This document shows positions 35,460-46,244 of a DNA stretch of 64,000 bases, in pieces (positions within the stretch are counted from its first letter, which is position 1; every line of letters begins with the position of its first letter). This stretch comes from Chamaecyparis obtusa (taxonomy: Eukaryota; Streptophyta; Pinopsida; Cupressales; Cupressaceae). The position numbers were made by a program, and so were the translations under genes. The stretch covers positions 1,322,501 through 1,386,500 of the forward strand of contig BSBK01001879.1 in the NCBI GenBank assembly GCA_027943335.1, in the 5' to 3' direction. Under the pieces are notes generated by a model. That model worked only from the letters and a program-made list of their open reading frames with translations. It had not been told where the DNA came from and searched no databases.

Positions 35460-36471
35460 TGTAATACCCCAAAATTGGCACCTAATAAATTCAATCAGTT
35501 TTGGTGCATTTTCTCGATTCTACATCATCAAAGTCCTAGTTCACTAGGAAATTTTATCTTTCCTACTTGACTCTAATCAACTTGATGTCAAATGCAAAAA
35601 TCCTAAATTGCATAAATCAAATGCTAAATTAATTCCTAAGTCTTTGACTTTATTAGTTAAAATTATCCCTATGATAAATTAATTTAATTATAAAGTCCTA
35701 AGTGCTTTGAATTAAATTAAAAATCCAACCCCTTTAGCTAATTACACATAAAGGAATTAATAAATTACTTGGTTATTCGAATGTGTTATATATTTGTATT
35801 TAATAAATCAAATATTTGAAGAGCCACCCATGTGGCAATAATCCATTTCTTTAATCAAATAATTCTATAATATTTCTCTTCTTCTCCTCTATAGGAAATG
35901 AAGAGTCCACTGTTTCAAATCAAGAAACTCTTCCCTCCTATTTCAGGTTTGCCTATATCTTGAACCTCATTTCTCATTCGAAAGAGAGCAATTTGAAAGT
36001 AAAAGAACTATAGTGAAATTCTATCTCAACATTTCTCATATTTCCAAGCTTGTTGCATCCATTTATCTTGCTCTCATTTAGTATTAATTGCAATCTTTAT
36101 AGTAGCTTAATTTACTTATTGGTATTTATTTAATCATCATCTTTATTTTCAATTCTTAGTTTAAAATCTACACCTCATATTTGCTTTCAAGTTCTTAGTT
36201 AAAATCTGCACTTCATTTAGATTAAAAATGCATTCTCATCTTAGATTAATTGTGTTTTCTAGCTTCAAAATCCTCCATATTAATTCGGTCTATGGCTGTT
36301 GACTCTGTAATCTGAGAGTGATTAAACACCCTAGTTAATTAGGAGGCAATAGGTTGCTTCACTACAAATTTTGAATTGAGTAATCTATACTCTCTGTCAT
36401 AATTCGATCATGTGAGTAAGGACTATGTTGTGTGTGTAGTTGGATTCGAGGTCCACATTGGACTATATACA
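35460..36471 (+). repeat. 3' LTR of G1
   Basis: About 1012 bp, TGTAATACCCC...ACTATATACA, partner of 24596-25609. It is followed by CAACA and then by the gag of element A. Confidence 0.9.
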
Positions 36472-36874
36472 CAACATACTATAATTTGGTTTTCTCAAGA
36501 TCAAATGTCATTTTACTAAGTTTAGATTTTAGATCTTCATTATCAAGCTTTAGATTTTCATTCTCAGATTTCAGATTTGCTTCATTCTTGCTATGTCCAT
36601 CTTTCAAACTTAATTTCAGATTTTCTATCTTCAATTCATGTTTAAGGATCTCATTTTTTTTTTCCAAGTTGTCATCACAATCTTCAATTTGAATTTCAAA
36701 ATCCTTTTCTGATTTCAGATCTTCCAACTTTTTTTTTAGTTTCTCAATGAGGTTCTTTGCATCATCATATTTTCCTTTCAGAGTGTCTCTTTCTTGAGTA
36801 AGCATATCAATCTGTGCAAGAGCTTCTTCAAGATTCTTCTGTAGCTGATCCATATCCATAGAGATCTTACTCAA
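36472..36874 (-). pseudogene. Element A gag, N-terminal coiled-coil part
   Basis: From ATG 36874: MSKISMDMDQLQKNLEEALAQ, then a long Lys/Glu/Leu/Asn-rich heptad region (EKLKKKLEDLKSEKD, LKLSLKDGHSKNEANLKSEN) ending DLEKTKL at the G1 junction. The continuation is 24595-23766. The frame is open upstream of the ATG to near the primer-binding site, so the protein begins almost at the LTR. The UBN2-type N-terminal half of normal copia gag is absent, leaving no room for it. Confidence 0.8.
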
Positions 36875-36908
36875 GCTACTAGGCTTTCCTTGAATGATTC
36901 TTTTTCGA

Positions 36909-36928
36909 GTAACTAAGCTCTGATACCA
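36909..36928 (-). other. Primer-binding site of element A (initiator-Met tRNA)
   Basis: On the minus strand TGGTATCAGAGCTTAGTTAC starts two bases inside the 5' LTR. The first 12 bases are the standard plant initiator-Met tRNA site. Confidence 0.9.
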
Positions 36929-36930
36929 AT

Positions 36931-37988
36931 TATTAGAAATAGGGAATGCTAAGAGGGGGGAGGGGGGTGAATCAGTATTCTACAAAATTTTACTTTTGTC
37001 CAATTATGGATATAATAGATTAGCTTGACACATGCATAACATAGTATACTAAAGAATATGCATAACAGTAAAGCAAATGAACTCATAACACATTATTTGT
37101 TCTCAAGGAAACCCTAGCCAAGGGAAAACCCCAGATGGATGGTACCCACAAAGATCCACTAATCAAAAGTATCCAGTTAAGTATGTTGACCCTGTTAGGA
37201 GCCTATTACATGCATATAGTGTCTCAGTCTTGATTAAGGGACTTTAGGCCTTGTTAGAACTTAGAAGCCTCAACCCTGCTAAGAGTTGGTAGTACAAAAT
37301 ATGATTACTAGATGAGCCCACTACCCAAACAAGTAATGTACAATGATTACTGAATACAAAATATGGTAAGGTACATAACCTTATACTACTTGCTTTCTTT
37401 CACAACTTCACATCAATATATTCTTCACTTATAGATTCGCTATCACATATATACATCACTCACATCACTATTCTATATTTACATATGCCTTACATTTTAT
37501 ACAAGTTATTAGGATTAATAAATCTTACAGTCGGCTTGACAAAAGCATTATACAAAATACATATTTACCCAAGGGTTAACATCTAGGATGTCATCCCTTT
37601 ATATTGTTAAGATATTATTTTGATAAACAAAATAATCCCTTAACTCTTTACCAATTTTGTCTTCATATTTTGTCATGTCTGCTAGACACTGTCTTCAGTA
37701 AAACTGTCATAACTTCTTCTGTACATGCCATACTAACTTGCACTCTTAGGTGAGTCTTCTATAGTCACCATAGTATCTATGTTCAAGTGTGCAAGCATTG
37801 AACTTACTCCAATCAACATCTCTAACCAAAATTGTCTCCGGGTACACTGGCAAAAACACTATCTCATACTGAGACAATTTTACATTGCGCTCTGTCATAC
37901 TTGCTCTTTGTCCCATGCGATCTTCATGTAGATCATATGTTTCCATAATGACAACATCTAAGTATCCAACTCAGCCAAATTTCCAACA
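36931..37988 (-). repeat. 5' LTR of element A
   Basis: About 1058 bp; in plus orientation TATTAGAAATAGGG...TTTCCAACA (its partner starts TGTTAG). A run of G at about 36955-36968 corresponds to the C run in the element C LTRs. It is flanked on the right by CCTTC. Confidence 0.9.
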
Positions 37989-39113
37989 CCTTCATGCTTT
38001 CTTTTTCATTCTTTTCAACAAACTCATTAACTCTAACATTAGTACTCTCTATCATCTTGTTAGTAACCTTATTTAGACATTTGTAAGCTTCACTCTTAGT
38101 GGAATAACCTAAGAATAAACCTTCATCACCTTTAGAGTCAAATTTACCATTCTTATTATCTTTCAGAATATAACACTTGCTACCAAAGATTTTGAAATAA
38201 CTTACACTCGGTGTGTATCCAAACCATAACTCGTAAGGTGTCTTGTTTGTGTCTTTCTTTAGTTGAACTCAGTTTAGGACATAGACTGCAGTGCTAACTA
38301 CCTCTCTCCAGCACATATGTGAAACATTTTTCTCAATCATCAATGTTCTAGCATAATTAACAATAGATCAGTTTCTCCTTTCATTAATTCCATTCTGCTA
38401 TGGTGTTCTAGGTGCATAAACCTATATTTTTATACCATGCTCATTGTAGAAGTTAGTGAATTCATCAGAAACAAACTCACCTCCTCTATCAGACCTTAAG
38501 CATTTCAATTCTTTTTCAGTTTATTTTTCAACTTTTCCTTATACCATTTAAACAATTTGAATGCCTCATATTTTTCTTCCAAGAATATAATAGTCATCAA
38601 TCTAGTATAGTCATCAACAAACAAAATAAAGTATCTATCACCATAGTAGCTTTGAGTTCTCATGGGACCACATAATTCAGTGTGAACCAACTCTAAAATT
38701 CCTTTAGATGAGTAGTCCTTACTTTTAAAACTAGATTTTGTCATCTTCCCTTTCTGACATTGATGGCACATAACATGATCATGTTTGGTTAGACTTGGAA
38801 ATCCTCTAACTTTTCTCTTTCTACTGATCTTAATCATGTTATCAAAATTTACATGACATAACCTCTTATTCCATAACCATGCATCTTCATTTTTCACCAG
38901 TAAACAAGAAGTCTCAGCATTGTCAAGATAAAATAAATTACCTTTTGATTGTCCACCTATTCCAACAAGCTTTCCATTTTCATCATAGATTTTCACCTTC
39001 TTGCTCTCAAATGGAACTCGGTGACTTGAGTTATTTAGTTGTGCTACTCTCAAAAAATTGTAATTAAGTCCTTTTACCCAATATGCTTTATCACATCTAA
39101 TTTTATCATACAA
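37989..39113 (-). pseudogene. Copia B pol: integrase
   Basis: From 39113 leftward: GAG-pre-integrase and HHCC region (WLWNKRLCHVNFDNMIKIS, CHQCQKGKMTKSSF), the core LVHTELCGPM, FILFVDDYTRL, RSDRGGEFVSDEF, then YELWFGYTPS and KCYILKDNKNGKFD. A frameshift is needed near 38515. Stops occur in the ...RTP-stop-QNGINERRN-stop-S... stretch and in LN-stop-VQ; each fits CAG to TAG or CGA to TGA. The C-terminal end joins in frame, across element A, to EPKDYGRF at 18829. Confidence 0.92.
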
Positions 39114-39355
39114 TAGAATAGATCATTTTCCTTTAACTATGCAAGGTGTGTCATTTCCCATTTTCACTGAACCTCCATTATAATGCTCAAGATGATCAAA
39201 ATTATCTTCATCACTATTCATGTGATGTGTGCAACCACTATCAATGATCCAAGTATCATTCTTACTAACTTTCAAAATGAGTGATGTTTCTATATACCTT
39301 CTGTCCTCTTCTGAATCATCTTTCATTGCAACTGTATACAAGGGAATGTATCTTC
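39114..39355 (-). pseudogene. Copia B pol: aspartic protease fragment
   Basis: Encodes TWIIDSGCTHHMN (catalytic D-S-G) within a 72-aa frame (39123-39341), followed by DNFDHLEHYNGGSVKMGN. It is truncated upstream at 39355 by element C. Continuing from 47264, the frame soon meets a TGA and no gag knuckle is found. Confidence 0.85.
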
Positions 39356-40360
39356 TGTTGGAAATTTGGCTGAGCTAAGTACATAGATGTTGCCATTATG
39401 GCAACATATGATCCACATGAAGAGCATAAAAGTCAAAGAGCAAGTATAGCAGAGCGTATTGCAAATTTGTCTAAGTGTGAGACAACATTTTCACCAGTGT
39501 ACTCGGACATAGTTTTTGTTTGTGATGTTGAATAGAGTAAGTTTAGTGCTTCTGCACTTGAAAATAGACTCTATGATGTCTAATGATGACCCATCTCAGA
39601 GCACAAGTTAGTATGGCATGTACAGAATTAGTTATGATAGTTTTACCGAAGACAGTGTTAAGCCGACAGGACAATTTTGAAGACAAAATTGGTAAAGAGT
39701 TAAGGGATTATTTTGTTTATCAAAATAATGTCTTAACAATATAAAGGGACAACATCCTAGATGTTAAACCTTAGAAAAAGATATATGTAAGATGACCATG
39801 TAAAGTTATTAGCCTTAATAACTAGTAAATATGTAATTGTAAATTGTAAGAAGAATTGGATGTGGTAATATATTGTAATGATATGATGCGAATGTAAGAG
39901 CAGCGAAAAGATATTGATGCAAGCAGCATAAGGTTATGTACCTTAATCCATTTTTGTAATCAGTATACATTGTACATTACTTGTTTAGGTAGTGGGCTCA
40001 TTTGGTAATCAGATTTTGTATTGACAACTCCTAACAGGGTTGAGGCTTCTAACAAGGCCTATAGTCCCTTAATCAGGACTGATACACTATATGCTTGTAA
40101 TAGACTCCTAACAGGGTCAATATCCTTAACAAGATACTTTTTATTAGTGGATCTTTGTGGGTACCATCCCCACCAAGGTTTTCCCTTGGCCAGGGTTTCC
40201 TCAAGAACATATCATGTGTTATGAGTTCTTTAGTTTTATTGCTATGCATGTTGTTTAGCTTCTTATGTTATGCATGTGTAAAGATAATCTATTATATCCA
40301 TATTTGGGAAAAAGATAAAGTTTGTAAAATACTGATTCACCCCCCCTCTCAGTATTCCCT
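39356..40360 (+). repeat. 5' LTR of element C (3' end deleted)
   Basis: Homologous to 46245-47259; it ends abruptly at ...CTCTCAGTATTCCCT and adjoins GGGGCCTCTAAAGCC, which is mid-LTR sequence of chromovirus D. Spurious ORFs 40021-40224 and 40155-40451 lie in it. Confidence 0.9.
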
Positions 40361-40663
40361 GGGGCCTCTAAAGCCTTCAAAATTGAGTTCAAAGTTTTTG
40401 CACCCTATTTCCAAAACTGAAAAGTTTCAATATCTTCAAAACCAGACTTGATCTAGCAATGAAACTTTACAGGCAGGCTAATATGACTAAGATGAACCTC
40501 CAACTATGAAATTAGAACATTCTGAGATCGTATGACCAACTTACTAAAAATAGCAAGTTTCCATAAATAGAAGCTCTACACAAGATATCCCTTATTGAAA
40601 AGAAACCAAAAATATTTTTGGGTGATGCAAGATTGCTCTTACACCCAGGATGCTCCTACATCA
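40361..40663 (-). repeat. 3' LTR fragment of D
   Basis: 303 bp matching 45908-46212 (GGGCCTCTAAAGCCTTCAAA ... GGATGCTCCT(A/G)CATCA). The distal roughly 540 bp of the LTR are missing at the junction with the element C LTR. Confidence 0.9.
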
Positions 40664-40731
40664 GACACCCAGGGTAATTTGAGAAGTGACCCTATCACGA
40701 CTCAGGTGTGAAGAGGGAAACCAAGATGGTT

Positions 40732-42000
40732 AACCTCCTACTTTGTCAGCCATGATGAATCTTCAACAGGTCATCCTTTCCACTTGACCAGGTATTCTTC
40801 ATATGTCTCGTTCCTTGTGCTTCTACCAACATGACTGTCCAGTATATCCTCAATCTCCTTAGTATCTGAACTAGTTGCTGGAATACTCCACTGTGCTGTT
40901 GTGATCTCATCTTCAACACCTCCTTCATGATACTCTATCAAATCTGAAATGTTAAACACTGGTGAAATATTCATCTCAGTAGGCAATTCTACCTCATTCG
41001 CATTTCCTGAATCATGCTTCTTTAGTATCTTACATGGCCCAAACTTCTTCATTTTCAGCTTGTTGTATGTACCAACTAGAAATTGCTCCTTCCGCAAATG
41101 AACCATGACTTCATCTCCAACCTGAAATTCCTTATGCCTCCTTTTCTCATCTACCTTAGCCTTATACTATGCATTCATCTTGGTAATGTGCTTCCTCACC
41201 TCCTCATGGATGTTCTTCAAATGTTCTACAAAATCCTCAGCTTCAACACTACTTATTTATCCTTTATCTATCTTCCTCAACTAAGATGCATTTCTGGGAC
41301 TACTTCCATATACAATCTGGAATGGTGATTTACCAGTGCTCCTGTTGATAGAATTATTATATGAAAATTTCACCTGTGGTAAAATCAAATCCCATCCTGT
41401 TGGCTTATATCCAACCAAACATCTCAACAAATTCCCCAAACTTCTATTCACCACCTATGTCTGTCCATCAGTCTGTGGATAATGTGATGAACTAAACTTC
41501 AAATCTATCTTCAACTTCTTCCATAATGTACACTAAAAATATCCAACAAACTTAGTGTCTTGATCTAAAACTATGGTCTTTGGCAAACCATGTAGTCTCA
41601 CTACTTCTTTGAAAAACAATTCTGCTACATGAACATCATCATTAGTCTTCTTGCAAGGAATAAAATTTTCCATCTTTGAAAATCTGTCAACCACCACAAA
41701 AATTGAATCATGTCCCCACTAAGTCCTCGGTAAACCAAGAACAAAGTCCATATTGATATCCTCCCAAGGCTTCTCTGGTGTAGGTAATGGCTGATACAAC
41801 CCTGTATTCTGCTTCACTCCTTTCACCATCTAACATACTCTGCAACTCTGTACAAACTTCTTCACATCTTGCTACAACTGTGGCCAATAATAATTCTCAC
41901 TAACCAAAGCAAGGGTTTTATCATGACCAAAATGTTCAGCCAATCCTCCGCTATGCTTCTCTTTGATGAGATTCTCCCTCATAAAAATTTGTGGAATGCA
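40732..42000 (-). pseudogene. D pol: integrase with C-terminal chromodomain
   Basis: From about 42000 leftward: zinc-binding region (NYYWPQL, CRVC), core [34 protein letters not shown], then the C-terminal EFQVGDEVMVHL and KFGPCKILKK. The chromodomain (40732-40862) reads IEDILDSHVGR, TYEEYLVKWKG, then a TGA where Trp is usual, PVEDSSWLTK and a TAG. Chromodomains steer integration to marked chromatin. Many TAG/TGA stops break the frame, the longest open piece being 40771-41106. Confidence 0.88.
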
Positions 42001-43683
42001 CAACTAACTCCCCCTGAATAGCATATCATCCTGAATGATAAAATCCAACCACTTCATTCTGTCTAGAGTAACAGGTTCTTTACAAGCTTTCCAAGCTTCA
42101 CCAAAATCAGGATCCTCTGGATACAAATTCTTGAGTTCCTTAAACCCAACCACCTCAATCTGCATCTCTGTCAGCAATAGTTGCCTTCTGCTAAGCACAT
42201 CTGCAACCTTGTTAGACTTTCCACTTCTGTGTTTCAAAACAAATGTATAACTCTACAAAAACTCAACCCATTTCAAATGCCTCTGATTCAACTTCCCTTG
42301 ACTATTCAAATATTACAAAGCTTGATGATCAGTATACAAAACAAACTCCTTAGGAAGTAGATAGTGTCTCCACTTCTTCAATGCTTAAACTATAGCATAA
42401 AACTCCTGATCATAAACATAATATTTTCTCTTGGCATCATTCAACTTATCACTAAAATAAGCAATAGGTTTAGCTTCTTGGCTCATAACAACTCCTATTG
42501 CAGTACCAATAGCATCACAATCTACTTGAAACACCTTATTAAAATTTGGAAGTGCTAAAACAGGCTATTCTATAACTTTTTGTTTCAACAGTTTAAAACT
42601 CTTATCCGCCCCATTAGTCCACTTGAACTCTTTTCTATCCCCTCTCATTGTTTCAGTCAAGGGTTCACAAATACCGCTAAAATTTTTGATAAACTTTCTG
42701 TAAAAGCTAGCCAAACCATGAAAAGATCTTACCTCAGTAGCACTCCTTGGAGTAGGCCATTCAAGGATAGCCTGTACTTTCTTCGGATCCATTTTCAGAC
42801 CTTCTGTTGAAACTACAAATCCCAAATACACTAATTCCTTCTTCAGAAAACTTCACTTCTTCAAATTAATCAACAATTTCTCATCTCTCAACTTCTAAAA
42901 CACCATATGAATATGCATCATATGTTCCCCCAATGTCTTGCTAAAGATCAAAATATCATCTAGGTAAACAATGACAAACTTACCCAAAAATTCTTTCAGA
43001 ACCTCGTTCATGAGCTGCATGAAAGTGCTTGGTGCATTGGTTAGCCCAAAAGGCCTGACTAACCACTCATACAGTCCTTCTTTTGTCTTGAAGGGAATCT
43101 TCCATTCATCTCCTTCTTTGATTCAAATATGGTGATATCCACTCTTTAGATCTATCTTTGAGAAATACACAGCCCCACTCAAATAGTCCATAATATCATC
43201 TATTCATGGCAATGGAAACTGGTACTTGATTGTGATCTTGTTTATTACTCTAGAATTTGTACACATCCTCCATTCTCCATTATTCTTTGGTGCTAATACC
43301 ACTGGTACAGTACAAGGACTTAGACTCTCTTGAATCAACCCCTTATGCAATAACTCATGTACTTGTCTGTTCAACTCTTCACTTTCTGCTAGTGTCATTC
43401 TGTGTACTGACTTGTTTGGAAAACTAGCTCCTGGAATCAAATCCATCTGATGACTAATCTTCCTTACCAGTGGTAATCCATCAGGTACATTATCAGATAC
43501 AATATCCTGAAACTCATTCAACAAATCTGCAACCTCTACAGGTACATCCTCCATTTCCTCTTTACTAGCTTTTGGAATTAAAGAAAAACACACATGCTCA
43601 TGCCTCATACCATCTAAGAATTTTATTCCATCAAAAAAAGTTATTCTTGCATTACCACATACCTTTTCTTCAGTCTCCTTCAA
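42001..43683 (-). pseudogene. D pol: reverse transcriptase and RNase H
   Basis: RT: IVSDNVPDGLPLVRKISHQ, GLIQESLSPCTVPVVLAPKNNGEWRMC (43204-43683), KIDLKSGYHHI, the catalytic [13 protein letters not shown] (about 42945-42977), then LGFVVSTEGLKMDPKKV (42565-42831). RNase H follows ([48 protein letters not shown], 42004-42237). The catalytic Asp pair of RT is kept; several stops lie between the open pieces. Confidence 0.9.
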
Positions 43684-44210
43684 TGGCTTTAGCTTATGTC
43701 ACACTCCATCCTTTGTCAGGGAATAGGTATTCACACAACCATCGTGTACAACACATCTGTCAAACTGCCATAGCCTACCCAACAACATGTGACATGCATC
43801 CATAGGTATATTATCACATAGTATCTCATCATGGTACCCGCCGATCTTGAAATTTACTAGGCATTGTTCACTGACCATGACCTTGTGGTCATCCTGCACC
43901 CAGGCAATCTGATATGGATGCGGGTGTTTCTATCTCTTGAGCTTCAACTTTGTCACTATCTCTTCTGACACCAAATTGTCAGTGCTTCCACTATCAATAA
44001 TCACATCACAACATTTACCCTCACACTTGCATCTAGTGCGAAATAGGCTCCTCCTTTGTTCAGGTTCATTCTCACCACTCAGCGGAACTCTTCTGCTAAT
44101 CAACATTTCTCCTCTTTTAGCATCTTTAGAATTCAAGGATCTAGCATCTTCATCTACATGTGCCACTTTGGCCTGGCTTTCATTCCTCCTATCCATCCTT
44201 CCTTGGTGTT
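43684..44210 (-). pseudogene. D pol: aspartic protease
   Basis: CKCEGKCCDVIIDSGSTDNLVSEEIV (catalytic D-S-G), followed by HPHPYQIAWVQDDHKVMVSEQC and DACHMLLGRLWQFDR, a typical gypsy clan AA protease with its C-terminal LLGRPWQ-like motif. It is split over 43930-44196 and 43699-43899. Confidence 0.9.
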
Positions 44211-45204
44211 GAGGACATTCAAATGCCCTGTGACCTCCACAGTGAAAACATGTTTCACGGAAACCTCCTCTTCTTGAACCTTATCCTCTTCCTCTTCCTC
44301 TCTGATCTCTATTGTTCTGATCTTGGAAATGATTGTAGTTGTTTCCTCTCTGATTTTGACTACTATTGGCCTCATCCTTCTTTTTCAGATCTTCATTTTG
44401 GCCTCCATATGACCATCCACCAGATCATCCACCGCGACCTCTTCCATTTTGTCTGCTCTCAAACTTCTTGTTCAACTTTTCCTCTACTTTTAGGGCAAAC
44501 TGGTATGCCTCTTCAATACTGTTCATTCAAACCAGATTCGGCTCCTCTTGAATGCTTGGCCTCAACCCATTAAGGTAATGGGAAACTTTCTCCTTATCAG
44601 CTTCTGCATGGCCTGTTCTGATGAGGATTCGATAGAACTCCTCTGTATACTCCTGAAAAAATCATCCCACTTGCTTCAAACTTTGCATTTTCTTCAGTAG
44701 GTCAAGCTCATAATCAACAGGGATGAACTGTCACTTCAGTTTATCCACCATCCAATCCCATCTTGTGATTTTATCTTTCCCTCTTCTATTTCACTCTAAT
44801 TGAATCTCTTGCCACCAGATCTTCGCATGACCTTTCAGTCTGGCCTTCGCGAATTAGACCCTATCAGGATCCTCAATATCTTCATACTCAAAATATTCTT
44901 CACATTCATTGATCTAGTCGATCAACTCCTCTGGGTTAAGATTTCCTAAAAATGCAGGAACCTCAATCTTAGGTATTTTTTTGATCTTGGAAATAGCCCA
45001 AAAAAGTCTTTCTTCCTCCTGGTTTACAACTTCAACTTCTCCTTCTTGATCTTCTTCTTTGGCTTCATCCTCGCTTTCATCTCTAACATTAAGTTTCATT
45101 CCTTTGTGAATCTCTTCTTGCAATGCTCGCACTTGTCTCTAGAGTGCTCTAACCTCAGGTGTTACAACACTAGCTCTTCTACCATGTTCCCTTCGTGGAG
45201 GCAT
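44211..45204 (-). pseudogene. D gag
   Basis: The start at 45204 (MPPRREHGRRA) was chosen because it is the first ATG after the primer-binding site and begins a frame with the gag core: KIEVPAFLGNLNPEELID, YFEYEDIEDPDRV, ARLKGHAKIWWQEIQ, FIPVDYELDLLKKMQSLKQ, YLNGLRPSIQEEP, EEAYQFALKVEEKL. The C-terminus is Arg/Gly/Asn-rich, ending in a knuckle CFHCGGHRAFEC (44215-44250, CX2CX2HX4C, two residues short of the canonical spacing). In-frame stops include TAG codons near 45142 and 44917. Confidence 0.88.
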
Positions 45205-45342
45205 TTTTGTGATGCACACTGAAACCCTAACCATGATCCTAGTGCAAACTACCTCACAGTCAGTGATCTGTTTACATAGAAACCCTAACCCACAGTCCTG
45301 GTGCAAAATGCCTCATAATCGGTGATCTATTTACACACTCAG

Positions 45343-45362
45343 GAACTCCTACTCTGATACCA
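45343..45362 (-). other. Primer-binding site of D (initiator-Met tRNA)
   Basis: TGGTATCAGAGTAGGAGTTC on the minus strand, two bases inside the 5' LTR. Confidence 0.9.
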
Positions 45363-45364
45363 CT

Positions 45365-46212
45365 TGATGAAGGGTGCTTCCCTTAATACCACAAATACAT
45401 AATAGAAATAGAGAAATAACAACAATATGCAAGAACAGAAAATTGGCTTCTTATTATCTCCACAAATGTGGAATTACAAACTTTCAGAATTACAATATGC
45501 AAAGCCACATGGGCATTCCCTTACAATATTCTATAGGACAAAGCCTTGAATCAATACCCAAAACTGTCCTGAACTACCTAAGACAACACTACAGCCTTCC
45601 TTATATAGGCAATTTTCCACCGCCTGGGAAGGTTCCAAAATTTTTAGCCAACAAGGCCGACCAAACTTAGAATTATTTTATTTTTAATTTTATTACATCA
45701 AATTCGGCTCAAAATAAATTTTGAAACCCAAATAGAAATTTTGAAAGAAAATCATTCTCCACCATTTTAGGTGACCCAACTTTTGGAGACCGTAAGTCAT
45801 CACCCGTTGACCCAATTGACTATTATAACCCCATTTTAGAAAGGGCACGAAGAGCTCTACAATGCCTGAATCAAGAAAGCTTCATTCAACCAAAAATTTG
45901 ACCTCATCTAGGGCCTCTAAAGCCTTCAAAATTGAGTTCAAAGTTTCTACACCCTGTTTCCAAAATTGAAAAGTTTCAATATCTTCAAAATCGGACTTGA
46001 TCTAGCAATGAAACTTTATAGGCAGGCTGATATGACTAAGATGAACCTCCAATTGTGAAATCAAAACATTCTGAGATCGTATGACCAACTTACTAAAAAT
46101 AGAAAGTTTCCATAAATAGAAGCTCTACACAAGATAGCCCTTATTGAAAAAAAACCAGAAATATTTTTGGGTGATGCAAGATTGCTCTTACACCCAGGAT
46201 GCTCCTGCATCA
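45365..46212 (-). repeat. 5' LTR of D
   Basis: 848 bp; in plus orientation TGATGAAGGGTGC...GATGCTCCTGCATCA, with a TG...CA terminal form. A 98-aa frame in it (45374-45670) is spurious. Confidence 0.88.
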
Positions 46213-46244
46213 CATATGTTGCCACCAATGACAAAGGGGGAGAT
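46213..46244 (+). other. Remnant of element C interior with polypurine tract
   Basis: ATATGTTGCCACCAATGACA followed by AAGGGGGAGAT directly before the 3' LTR; it is the same as the polypurine-tract region of element A (19877-19908, complement). Confidence 0.85.

Larger units (their letters stand above)
24596..36471 (+). mobile_element. G1: Tat/Ogre-like Ty3/gypsy element lacking RT and integrase
   Basis: LTRs at 24596-25609 and 35460-36471 (both start TGTAATACCCCAAAATTGGC, end TATACA), with a primer-binding site just inside the left LTR. Flanking pentamers are TAGCA (24591-24595) and CAACA (36472-36476), two transitions apart. Removing G1 plus one pentamer rejoins the gag frame of element A (K-L-stop-Y-A-K-L-E-K), which supports these borders. 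The interior encodes gag and protease resembling those of element F, then about 1 kb of post-protease frame, then 3.6 kb of repeat-rich non-coding DNA. No RT, RNase H or integrase was found. Confidence 0.85.
18830..37988 (-). mobile_element. Element A: non-autonomous copia-type LTR element (contains G1)
   Basis: Flanked by CCTTC at 18825-18829 and 37989-37993, a perfect 5-bp target duplication. LTRs are at 18830-19876 and 36931-37988. The primer-binding site is complementary to initiator-Met tRNA, and the 3' polypurine tract is AAAGGGGGAGAT (complement at 19877-19890). The internal part encodes a gag-like coiled coil plus CCHC knuckles and then unrecognised ORFs. No protease, integrase, RT or RNase H is present. 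Without G1 the element is about 7.3 kb. Confidence 0.85.
40361..46212 (-). mobile_element. D: chromovirus-type Ty3/gypsy element
   Basis: Minus-strand element with full 5' LTR (45365-46212), initiator-Met primer-binding site, gag, protease, RT, RNase H, integrase and C-terminal chromodomain, in gypsy order. The 3' LTR survives only as 40361-40663. CATAT (46213-46217) follows the 5' LTR; the matching duplication was lost with the deletion. It had inserted near the 3' end of element C. Confidence 0.88.

Noticed and set aside
36909..36928. tRNA-like sequence
   Set aside because: Only the 3' complementary part of initiator-Met tRNA is present; it is a primer-binding site (as at 45343-45362 and 25614-25631), not a tRNA gene.
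40155..40451. ORFs in the element C LTRs (also 47029-47268)
   Set aside because: The same sequence occurs in both LTRs and crosses LTR borders; no motif.
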